Source of the DNA: Pseudophaeobacter profundi | GTDB lineage: Bacteria; Pseudomonadota; Alphaproteobacteria; Rhodobacterales; Rhodobacteraceae | Length of the DNA stretch: 64,000 nucleotides | Direction of reading: 5' to 3' | Assembly (NCBI RefSeq): GCF_029697505.1 | Contig: NZ_JARJEF010000001.1 | Coordinates: 496,001 to 560,000, forward strand | Shown here: positions 43,037-51,335 of the stretch, piece by piece | Numbering within the stretch: position 1 is the stretch's first letter | How the letters are laid out: each line of letters starts with the position of its first letter | Made by a program: the position numbers and the translations under genes | The notes under the pieces: generated by a model | Databases searched by the model: none | What the model was told of the DNA's origin: nothing | The model's input: the letters and a program-made list of their open reading frames with translations, nothing else

Positions 43037-44161
43037 TTAGAGCACCTGATCCAGGGCGGGTTTCAGGCGCGCCAGCGTTGCCTCGACATCATAGAGTTTA
43101 TCAAGGCCGAAGAGGCCGATCCGAAAGGTGCGGAATGCCTCTGGTTCATCACATTGCAGCGGTACGCCCGCGGCGATCTGCAGGCCAAGGCTGGCGAATT
43201 TCTTACCGTTTTGCACCTCTGGGTCGTGGGTGTAGCTAACCACAACGCCCGGCGCGCCAAACCCATCCGCCGCCACGGATGTGACGCCCTTGCCGGCCAG
43301 TAGCGCGCGCACGGAATTGCCCAAGTCCCACTGGGCCTGTTGCAGGCGTTCAAACCCGTAGTCCCGGGTTTCCAGCATGGTATCGCGAAAGGCGCGCAGG
43401 GCATCGGTGGGCATGGTTGCGTGATAGGCATGGCCACCGTCTTCATAGGCCTGCATGATGGCGCGCCATTGTTTGAGGTTGAGGGCAAAGCTGTCGGAGG
43501 TCGTGTCCTCAAGCCGGGCAAGCGCGCGTGGCGAGAACATCACCAGGCCGGCAGAGGGAGCGGCGCTCCAGCCTTTTTGCGGGGCTGAAATGAGCACATC
43601 GACACCGCTGGCCTGCATATCCACCCAGGCGCAGCCAGAAGCAATGCAGTCGAGCACCATCAGCGCACCAACTTCATGCGCGGCGGCAGCCATCTGCTGC
43701 ACATAACCCTCTGGCAGAATGACGCCAGCGGCAGTTTCCACATGTGGTGCAAACACGATACCCGGTTTTTGTGCGCGGATGGTCGCGGTGACCTCGTCGA
43801 TGGGGGCAGGTGCAAAGGGCGATTGGTCTTCATTTCCTGCCCGACGGGCCTTGAGCACGGTAGAGGAGGCCGTCAGGCCACCGGTTTCAAAGATCTGGCT
43901 CCAGCGATAGGAAAACCAGCCGTTGCGCACCACCAGAACATCCTGGCCTTTGGCAAACTGGCGCGCGACAGCCTCCATTGCGTAGGTGCCGCCGCCCGGT
44001 ACCAGCGCCACTGCCTCGGCATGGTAGACCTCTTTCAGCATGGCATTGATATCCAGCATCACCGCCTGAAAGGTCTTTGACATATGATTGAGCGAGCGAT
44101 CGGTGAAGACCACCGAGAATTCGTCGAGACCGTCCGGGTCCACAGTGTTCAAAAGCGCCAT
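43037..44161 (-). CDS. Class V PLP-dependent aminotransferase
   Basis: A 374-residue fold-type I enzyme of the alanine-glyoxylate/serine aminotransferase group. PGGGTYAMEAVARQF forms the phosphate-binding turn, D171 in ALMVLDCIAS contacts the PLP ring nitrogen, and K196 in ISAPQKGWSA forms the Schiff base. GGAG lies six bases before the ATG at 44161; the extended frame to 44302 is spurious. Donor and acceptor cannot be named. It lies next to two Lrp regulators on the same strand, 150 bp downstream, so it may belong to their regulon. Confidence 0.85.
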   Translation of the reverse strand: MALLNTVDPDGLDEFSVVFTDRSLNHMSKTFQAVMLDINAMLKEVYHAEAVALVPGGGTYAMEAVARQFAKGQDVLVVRNGWFSYRWSQIFETGGLTASSTVLKARRAGNEDQSPFAPAPIDEVTATIRAQKPGIVFAPHVETAAGVILPEGYVQQMAAAAHEVGALMVLDCIASGCAWVDMQASGVDVLISAPQKGWSAAPSAGLVMFSPRALARLEDTTSDSFALNLKQWRAIMQAYEDGGHAYHATMPTDALRAFRDTMLETRDYGFERLQQAQWDLGNSVRALLAGKGVTSVAADGFGAPGVVVSYTHDPEVQNGKKFASLGLQIAAGVPLQCDEPEAFRTFRIGLFGLDKLYDVEATLARLKPALDQVL

Positions 44162-44311
44162 TATAGTCTCCGATGTTTTTGCATGACTGCCCGCCCGCCT
44201 TGGATACCGGGCGCGGTTACCTTGCAGATATACTGAATTGCGCGCCCGCTCGAAACCCGGCATGGGGCGATAGCTCTGTCCAAAATCAAAAGACAATGCC
44301 ACCGAATAGGC

Positions 44312-44770
44312 CTAGCCCAAGGGGCCGGGGCGACGTTCTTCGGATAGCAGCACATTGGCATCCACAGAACCGACCCCCGGCAGCAGCATGACCCGGCGGC
44401 GCAAGACCCGTTCAAAATCGGCAATATCGCGGGCTGTGACCCGCAGGCGATAGTCGTAAAGCCCCAATACATGTTCCACTGTCTGCACCTCGGGAATGGC
44501 GCAGACCGCGCGTTCAAAATCTTCCAGGCTGACGCGGCCCTTGGTGCCCAGTTTGACGCCAAGAAAGACCGTAACACCAAAGCCCAGCTTCTCGCGGTCC
44601 AGTTCCAGCCGCCGGCCAGTGATGATGCCCAGATCCTGCAGCCGCTTGATGCGCCGCCAAGTGGCAGGCTGGCTCAGCCCCAGTTTGCGCCCCAGCGCAC
44701 CCGCCGACTGATTGGCATCGCGCGACAGCGCCTTGAGCAGAGCAAAATCGATAACATCAAGATCGCTCAT
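44312..44770 (-). CDS. Lrp/AsnC-family regulator (downstream of pair)
   Basis: A 152-residue regulator: helix-turn-helix SAGALGRKLGLSQPATWRRIKRL (about 21-43) and an AsnC_trans_reg/RAM effector domain with EVQTVEHVLGLYDYRLRV. The ATG overlaps the upstream Lrp stop by four bases (ATGA), so the two paralogues are made together and could form hetero-oligomers. Divergent from ilvC as a pair. Confidence 0.9.
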   Translation of the reverse strand: MSDLDVIDFALLKALSRDANQSAGALGRKLGLSQPATWRRIKRLQDLGIITGRRLELDREKLGFGVTVFLGVKLGTKGRVSLEDFERAVCAIPEVQTVEHVLGLYDYRLRVTARDIADFERVLRRRVMLLPGVGSVDANVLLSEERRPGPLG

Positions 44771-45222
44771 ATTGGCAGGCTTTCATTGGTTTTGATGCGG
44801 GCGACATGCATCAGGGCCTCAATATCCGAGATATGCGGCAGGGTCAGAATGGCGCTGCGATAGATCTGCTGATAATGCGCCATATCACGGGCAATCACCG
44901 AAAGCCGCACATCGACCTGCCCCAGAAAGGTTTGAATTTCCAGCACTTCGGGAATTTCACGCGCTTTGGCAATAAATTCGTCAAAGGCACGCGGGTTGGC
45001 CTTTTCCAAAGTAACCCGCAATGACACTTCGACTGTGTAGCCAAGCGCGTGCCAGTCAATCACCACCCGGCTGCCCAGCAGGACGCCTGCCTCACGCAAT
45101 TTATCGAGACGGCGCGACAGCCGCGTCGGCGTCATTCCCAGTGTCGCGGCCAGATCCGGAATCGACTGTTCCGCATCGCCTTGCATATGGCGCAATATGC
45201 GCCGATCCAGATCATCAAGCAT
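44767..45222 (-). CDS. Lrp/AsnC-family regulator (upstream of pair)
   Basis: About 151 residues from the ATG at 45222 (MLDDLDRRILRHMQG, the normal family opening); the frame also runs up to a TTG at 45246. Helix-turn-helix IPDLAATLGMTPTRLSRRLDKL and a RAM domain with EVLEIQTFLGQVDVRLSV. There is no strong ribosome-binding site, suggesting low expression or a different start. It diverges from ilvC with 132 bp between, so feedback control of branched-chain amino acid synthesis by leucine or another amino acid is a fair inference. Confidence 0.88.
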   Translation of the reverse strand: MLDDLDRRILRHMQGDAEQSIPDLAATLGMTPTRLSRRLDKLREAGVLLGSRVVIDWHALGYTVEVSLRVTLEKANPRAFDEFIAKAREIPEVLEIQTFLGQVDVRLSVIARDMAHYQQIYRSAILTLPHISDIEALMHVARIKTNESLPI

Positions 45223-45240
45223 GAAAAGATCAATATCTGA

Positions 45241-45257
45241 ATTCAATACGAATGAAT
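45241..45257. promoter_or_regulatory. AT-rich dyad in the lrp-ilvC divergent promoter region
   Basis: ATTCA and TGAAT form an inverted repeat across seven bases, just upstream of the Lrp start and about 100 bp before ilvC. AT-rich dyads of this kind are typical of Lrp-type sites, but the match is short. Confidence 0.3.
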
Positions 45258-45264
45258 ACTCTAA

Positions 45265-46377
<1,113 letters not shown>

Positions 46378-46442
46378 GCTGCCAAACTGGCTTGGCGGAA
46401 CAGTCCGCCCGGTCTAGTCCCTTTTGGCCTTACTTTTCTGCC

Positions 46443-46479
46443 GGGCGTTCCATTTCTTGGGACGCCCTTGCTATTTTTT
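46443..46479 (+). terminator. Intrinsic terminator of ilvC
   Basis: GGGCGTTCC pairs with GGGACGCCC (one G-T pair) across a seven-base loop, followed by TTGCTATTTTTT. It ends 15 bp before the start of the EamA gene, so that gene's ribosome-binding site lies just after the U-run. Confidence 0.85.
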
Positions 46480-46493
46480 ATCAGGAGCCCCCC

Positions 46494-47432
46494 ATGCAGA
46501 GCCCAGCCCAAACGCTGCCCGCCCCAACCGGGGCCGGCACCATCAACTGGATCAAGCTGCTTATTCTCGGGCTTATCTGGGGTTCCTCCTTTATGTCCGT
46601 GACCCTTGCCCTGCAGGGGCTGGGGCCGATGACGATTGCCGCTGGGCGGATCAGCCTGGGCGCGGCCGCCCTGCTGACCATCACCTCGGTGATGCGTATT
46701 GGCCTGCCCTCGCTTGCCAGCCGCCAGGGGCGCCTTATCTGGCTCTGTGCTTTGGGGATGGGTTTTTTCAGCAATGCGCTGCCGTTCTCGCTGCTCAGTT
46801 GGGGGCAGACCTATGTGGCCAGCGGCTTTGCCGGGGTCTGCATGGCGGTGGTGCCGCTATTTGTGCTGCCACTGGCACATGTTCTGGTGCCGGGCGAGCG
46901 CATGACCCTGCGCCGCGCCCTGGGCTTCCTTATCGGCTTTGGCGGCGTCTTGACCCTGATCGGGTTCAAGGCCTTTGCCAGTGCGGGCAGTGACTATGAA
47001 TCACTGGCGCGGCTGGCCTGCCTTGGCGCAGCGCTGTGCTACGCGATTGGCTCCATCATCACCCGGCTGTGCCCCGGCGTGAACCTGCTGTCGCTTTCTG
47101 CAGCGGCGCTAAGTTGCGGCGCATTGATGATCGTCCCCACCGCCCTGTGGCAGGAAGGCCTGCCCAGCCTGCCTGAGGGACGATCACTGCTGGCGGTGCT
47201 CTATCTTGGCCTGGTGCCGACCGCGCTGGCGCAGGTGCTGCTGGTGCAGGTGGCGCGCAGTGCCGGGCCCAGTTTCCTGGCAACCGTAAACTATCAAGTG
47301 CCCGTCTGGTCGGTGTTCTTTGGCGCCCTCTTGCTGAATGAAACCCTGCCGCCGCAGCTGTTTGCGGCCCTGGCTCTTATCCTTGCCGGACTGTTGCTCA
47401 GCCGCCCGGCCGCCCATCGCCAACGACCATAA
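46494..47432 (+). CDS. EamA/DMT-family transporter (first of tandem pair)
   Basis: A 312-residue membrane protein with ten predicted helices in two EamA repeats: GLIWGSSFMSVTLALQGLGP in the first helix, and NYQVPVWSVFFGALLLNETLPP in the last third, both hallmark stretches. Such drug/metabolite transporters usually export amino acids or other small metabolites. CAGGAG precedes the ATG at 46494. A paralogue follows 11 bp later, so the two are co-transcribed, and a heteromer is possible. Confidence 0.88.
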   Translation: MQSPAQTLPAPTGAGTINWIKLLILGLIWGSSFMSVTLALQGLGPMTIAAGRISLGAAALLTITSVMRIGLPSLASRQGRLIWLCALGMGFFSNALPFSLLSWGQTYVASGFAGVCMAVVPLFVLPLAHVLVPGERMTLRRALGFLIGFGGVLTLIGFKAFASAGSDYESLARLACLGAALCYAIGSIITRLCPGVNLLSLSAAALSCGALMIVPTALWQEGLPSLPEGRSLLAVLYLGLVPTALAQVLLVQVARSAGPSFLATVNYQVPVWSVFFGALLLNETLPPQLFAALALILAGLLLSRPAAHRQRP

Positions 47433-47443
47433 AGGGCCAGAAT

Positions 47444-48358
47444 ATGCCGGAACATATGGGCCGTTATTGGCTGATGATTGCTACGCTGGGGCTCATTTGG
47501 GGATCCACCTTTCTGGTGATCGAGCTGGCGCTGCAGGGCATTACCCCGGTCTGGCTAACCGCTGGGCGGATTGTATGTGCTGCGCTGGTAATGGGGTGCA
47601 TCTGGGGGGCGCGTGGTTTTCGCCTGTTTCATGGGGCCCCCAACTGGCCAATCATCGCCACTCTTGGCCTGACCAGCACGGTGCTGCCCTTTCTGCTGAT
47701 CAGCTGGGGCCAGCAATATATCACCTCTGGCTTTACCGGCGTTGCCATGGCGGGCACCGGTCTGATGGTCTTGCCACTGGCGCATTTTCTCATCCCCGGA
47801 GAACGCATGTCGCTGCGCCGCTTTATCGGGTTCCTGATTGGTTTTCTTGGGGTCGCACTGCTGATCGGGACCCAGGCGTTTGACAGCACGGGCGCAGCGC
47901 ACGAACCCCTGGGCCGGGCGGCATGTCTGGGGGCAGCCGCCTGCTATGCGACTTCGTCAATCCTGACGCGCCGTCTGCCCCCGGTGGATCCCGTGGGGCT
48001 GGCGGCTGTCTTGCTGTGCCTTGGCGCGCTGCTGATCCTGCCCCTCGCGCTGATCCTGGAGGGAGCGCCCCCGCTACCCGATCACCAAACACTGTTCTGG
48101 ATCGCCCTGCTGGGTCTGCTGCCCACTGCGGCAGGCAATTTCCTGCGCATACTGGTCATTCGCGGCGCGGGTCCCACCTTCATGAGCCTCACCAGCTATC
48201 AGGTGCCGATCTGGTCGGTCCTGCTAGGCGCGCTGTTTCTGGCAGAACCGCTGCCCGCGACCCTGCTCTTGGCGCTGGGGCTTATTCTATCCGGGGTTTG
48301 CATCAGCCAGTGGGGCGCCTTGACCCGGATGTTTACGCCAAAGACAAAGCGAGCCTAA
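47444..48358 (+). CDS. EamA/DMT-family transporter (second of tandem pair)
   Basis: A 304-residue protein with the same ten-helix, two-repeat plan as its upstream neighbour: GLIWGSTFLVIELALQGITP and SYQVPIWSVLLGALFLAEPLPA align directly with it. The pair probably arose by tandem duplication and has since diverged over most of its length. Its stop overlaps the end of the convergent folP gene by four bases. Confidence 0.88.
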   Translation: MPEHMGRYWLMIATLGLIWGSTFLVIELALQGITPVWLTAGRIVCAALVMGCIWGARGFRLFHGAPNWPIIATLGLTSTVLPFLLISWGQQYITSGFTGVAMAGTGLMVLPLAHFLIPGERMSLRRFIGFLIGFLGVALLIGTQAFDSTGAAHEPLGRAACLGAAACYATSSILTRRLPPVDPVGLAAVLLCLGALLILPLALILEGAPPLPDHQTLFWIALLGLLPTAAGNFLRILVIRGAGPTFMSLTSYQVPIWSVLLGALFLAEPLPATLLLALGLILSGVCISQWGALTRMFTPKTKRA

Positions 48359-49347
48359 TGCACCGCCTGCCACAGGTTCAGTGCCTGAACGGTCTCGGCC
48401 ACATCGTGTACCCGCAGCAACTGCACGCCTTCGGCCACCCCAGCCAGCGCCAGCGCAATAGAGCCGGGCGCGCGTTTGTCGGCCTCGGGGGCATTACCAA
48501 TGCTGCCAATAAACTTCTTGCGGGACACCCCCAGCAGGATTGGACAGCCAAGCCCGTGAAACAGGCTCAGCCCTTTCAACAGCGCCAGATTATGTGCCTG
48601 CGTCTTGCCAAAGCCGATGCCCGGATCCACCACGATCTGTTCGCGCAAAACGCCGGTTGCTTCTAGTCGATCCACCTGCGCCGCCAGGAAGTCATACACA
48701 TCCAGCAGGACATTGGCGTATTTTGGATCGTCCTGCATAGTTTCCGGGCTGCCCTGCGCATGCATCACGCAGACCGGAGCCCCCGCCTGCGCCGCCAGAG
48801 GTGCCAGCGCAGGATCATAGGTAAAGCCGGACACATCATTGATCAGTTGCGCACCTGCGTCCAAGGCCTCCATCGCGACCTGCGCCTTGCGGGTATCGAT
48901 GGAAATTGGCACCGAAGATACCGCCCGAATGGCAGAAATCACTGGCGCAGTGCGCGTAATTTCCTCTGCTTCGGGTACAAACTTCGCACCAGGACGGGTA
49001 GATTCGCCCCCAATATCAAGGATATTGGCCCCATCAGAAATCAAACGCTGGGCTGCACTCAGCCCGGCGGCTACGCCGATACTGCGCCCGCCGTCAGAAA
49101 AGCTGTCAGGTGTTACGTTCAAGATCCCCATGATCTGGGGACGCGTCATATCCAGCCCGGCAATGGCGGCGCGGCGAAAACTCAGCCGCTGGCGCATCTC
49201 TGCCGGGATAAGCCCAGCCGGAACGATGCGCGGCGGCGCATCCCGGCTTAGCAATTCGACTTCGGAAAACCACAGCGCCCCACCGGCAAGCGGCAGCGCA
49301 CCTTCTGGTCTTGTCTCTCCATGCCGCACCAACGGCCGGTAATACAT
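48355..49347 (-). CDS. folP: Dihydropteroate synthase
   Basis: A 330-residue TIM-barrel enzyme joining p-aminobenzoate to the pterin diphosphate. The signatures GILNVTPDSFSDGG and GANILDIGGESTRPGA are intact, as are the RKKFIG and LRVHDV loops. An N-terminal extension of about 65 residues (GALPLAGGALWFSEVELLSRDAPP region) precedes the barrel and is absent from E. coli FolP. The start overlaps the folB stop as TGATG, so translation is coupled. Confidence 0.94.
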   Translation of the reverse strand: MYYRPLVRHGETRPEGALPLAGGALWFSEVELLSRDAPPRIVPAGLIPAEMRQRLSFRRAAIAGLDMTRPQIMGILNVTPDSFSDGGRSIGVAAGLSAAQRLISDGANILDIGGESTRPGAKFVPEAEEITRTAPVISAIRAVSSVPISIDTRKAQVAMEALDAGAQLINDVSGFTYDPALAPLAAQAGAPVCVMHAQGSPETMQDDPKYANVLLDVYDFLAAQVDRLEATGVLREQIVVDPGIGFGKTQAHNLALLKGLSLFHGLGCPILLGVSRKKFIGSIGNAPEADKRAPGSIALALAGVAEGVQLLRVHDVAETVQALNLWQAVH

Positions 49348-50267
49348 CACAACTGTGTTTGCTCCACATCCACGACGCGCAAAGGAACCTGAGGACAGGC
49401 AGGCAGCTCGGCGCCAATGACGATCATCTCGCCTGCCTCAAAGGTTGCCGCAAACCAGGCAGCCAATGCAACTGATTCAGACGGGGCCGCAGATGGTCCG
49501 TCCACCGCGTCCAGCACAATCTTGGACGGAGCCCAGACGCAGATCTGCCCATTTTTCATTGCCCAGTCGAGCTCTGTCCGGGTGGCGACCACCACACAGC
49601 GGTCATCTTTTGCCGCCACGCGCCAGGCGTTTTGCTCGATCGACAACAGATCAATGCGGCGCTGGGTCATCTTATGGCCGGTTTTGGGCACCTCAAGTGG
49701 ATGCGCCCCAACACAGAGAATCAGTGGTCGCTGGCGGCAGGCCATCTGGTCGATCCAGGTAGAGAAGTTTTTGCTTTCGATGGCTGCATTGGACAGGTAC
49801 ATCAGCCGGGGATGCGGTGGCTCATCCTCTTCGACCACGTGGCTCACCTGATCCTTTGAGCGCGCGATCTCGACCCCTAGGGCACCGGGGCCACGGTCCA
49901 GCTTTTCGATCCGCACAAAGACCCGCACGGCCTGGGGTTCCAGCAAGATCCGCTCTGCCACGCGTTCTGCCAATGTTTCCAAAAGGTTGATACGCTCTGC
50001 CGCAAGCTCATAAGCGATGGCTTCCGTGACCTTGTCATAAGACAGAATCCGGTCCACATCATCGTCCAGATCGGCTGGCAAGGGCGTCACTTCGACCACC
50101 ACATTAAAGCTGATCCGCTGGGTATTGCCGCGTTCTGCCTGAAAGGCACCAATCTCAACCTCAACCATGTGATCGCGCAGAGAGATCCGGTCCAGGGGGC
50201 CTGGCCGCGCCGTTGCGGCAGCGCGTTCGCTAGGATGTTCAAAGGCGAGGCGAACTTCTGAAGACAT
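49347..50267 (-). CDS. folB: Dihydroneopterin aldolase with extra C-terminal domain
   Basis: A 306-residue protein. Residues 25-150 match FolB: ISLRDHMVEVEIGAFQAERG with the active-site Glu, and SYDKVTEAI and LLETLAERVAERIL. Residues 155-306 form a second domain not found in ordinary 120-residue FolB (YLSNAAIESKNFSTWIDQM, LILCVGAHPLEVPKTGHKM, WVWAPSK-like ICVWAPSK), function unknown. It cleaves dihydroneopterin in folate synthesis and is coupled to folP. The ATG at 50267 has only a weak ribosome-binding site. Confidence 0.88.
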   Translation of the reverse strand: MSSEVRLAFEHPSERAAATARPGPLDRISLRDHMVEVEIGAFQAERGNTQRISFNVVVEVTPLPADLDDDVDRILSYDKVTEAIAYELAAERINLLETLAERVAERILLEPQAVRVFVRIEKLDRGPGALGVEIARSKDQVSHVVEEDEPPHPRLMYLSNAAIESKNFSTWIDQMACRQRPLILCVGAHPLEVPKTGHKMTQRRIDLLSIEQNAWRVAAKDDRCVVVATRTELDWAMKNGQICVWAPSKIVLDAVDGPSAAPSESVALAAWFAATFEAGEMIVIGAELPACPQVPLRVVDVEQTQL

Positions 50268-50509
50268 GGGCAAAGACGGGCCTTTGGCTGGCTAACGGGA
50301 AAAGGTGGGTTCTGTGTACTCTTGTGCCGGGGCCTTAACAGGCCTGCAAGCGCCAGACTAGAGAGCGAATGCGGCGTTGCAACTGCTTCGCCCGGCCCAA
50401 AACATCCTTCCACGTCACATCAATGGGCCGCACTGGCCAGTCGGCCCCTGCCTTGATCTTTCGCAGATTGCAGGCCGTTTCCGCTACAGAGCTGGCATCA
50501 ACCTAGCCG

Positions 50510-51163
50510 TCAGCTTTCGTCGTTCATCGCGGTCCGATAGCGGTCGTCACGGTAAAACTGGTGCACCCCAATGCGCGTGGTTTTGGTAAAACTGCGGCTC
50601 CAGCGCGGACGCACAGCTGTGGTGTGGTAATAGGTGGCGCCCTCGGTCAGGTCCGGGACCTCCCCATCAATCACTGCCCTGGCCACCTTGGCCACCCGCT
50701 CATAAGCGGTTTTTTCCCGAATCACCTCTTTGTGTCCATCGCATGTATAGGTGAACTGACACTGATAGCGCCGCCCAGTACCCTGATTGATTACACCGCA
50801 CAGCGAATTGGGGAACTGGGCGCTTTCAACCCGGTTCATGATCACTTCGGCAACCGCAAACTGGCCTTTGACCGTCTCGCCGCGCGCCTCAAAATACAAG
50901 GCCTCTGCTAGGCAGGCAAAGTTTTCTCCACCCTTGGCCATGGGCTGCTCATCCAACCAGGCTTTCGAAAACGAAAGATCATCTGCTGGCGCATCTTTGG
51001 GGCGAAATTGAAAGCCAAGAAAACCGGACAGCCGGGTATTTGGGACCGCGCTCAGGGTGGATTGCTCACGCTTGAACAGGGCACCCAAGCTGGTTTCGGC
51101 CGCCGCCACTTGTCCCATCATTGATGTTGCTGCCGCCAGGGCAGCCAAGGTCAGGAATTTCAT
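50510..51163 (-). CDS. Exported SleB-type cell wall hydrolase
   Basis: A 217-residue protein with a signal peptide ending near VAAAE (22) and a C-terminal Hydrolase_2 (SleB) domain: CLAEALYFEARGETVKGQFAV carries the catalytic Glu, followed by AEVIMNRVESAQFP and the GATYYHTTAVRPRW segment. It would cut peptidoglycan in the periplasm. GAGGA lies upstream of the ATG. It follows the PPDK-like gene by 172 bp on the same strand. Confidence 0.87.
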   Translation of the reverse strand: MKFLTLAALAAATSMMGQVAAAETSLGALFKREQSTLSAVPNTRLSGFLGFQFRPKDAPADDLSFSKAWLDEQPMAKGGENFACLAEALYFEARGETVKGQFAVAEVIMNRVESAQFPNSLCGVINQGTGRRYQCQFTYTCDGHKEVIREKTAYERVAKVARAVIDGEVPDLTEGATYYHTTAVRPRWSRSFTKTTRIGVHQFYRDDRYRTAMNDES

Positions 51164-51335
51164 GTTCAGGGATCCTCATTTTTCCGCTTGCGTGCGGCCT
51201 CCCCAGTCCGTCACAAGCGCCTCCCTTAAGCGCATTTTGGCAAAACGTCCAGTTCTGGCAAAATCAGGCCCACACGACACCAGTTCGCCCCCACAGGGAC
51301 CAAAGAAACGTGGAGGTGAAAAGAGGAAAATTTTC

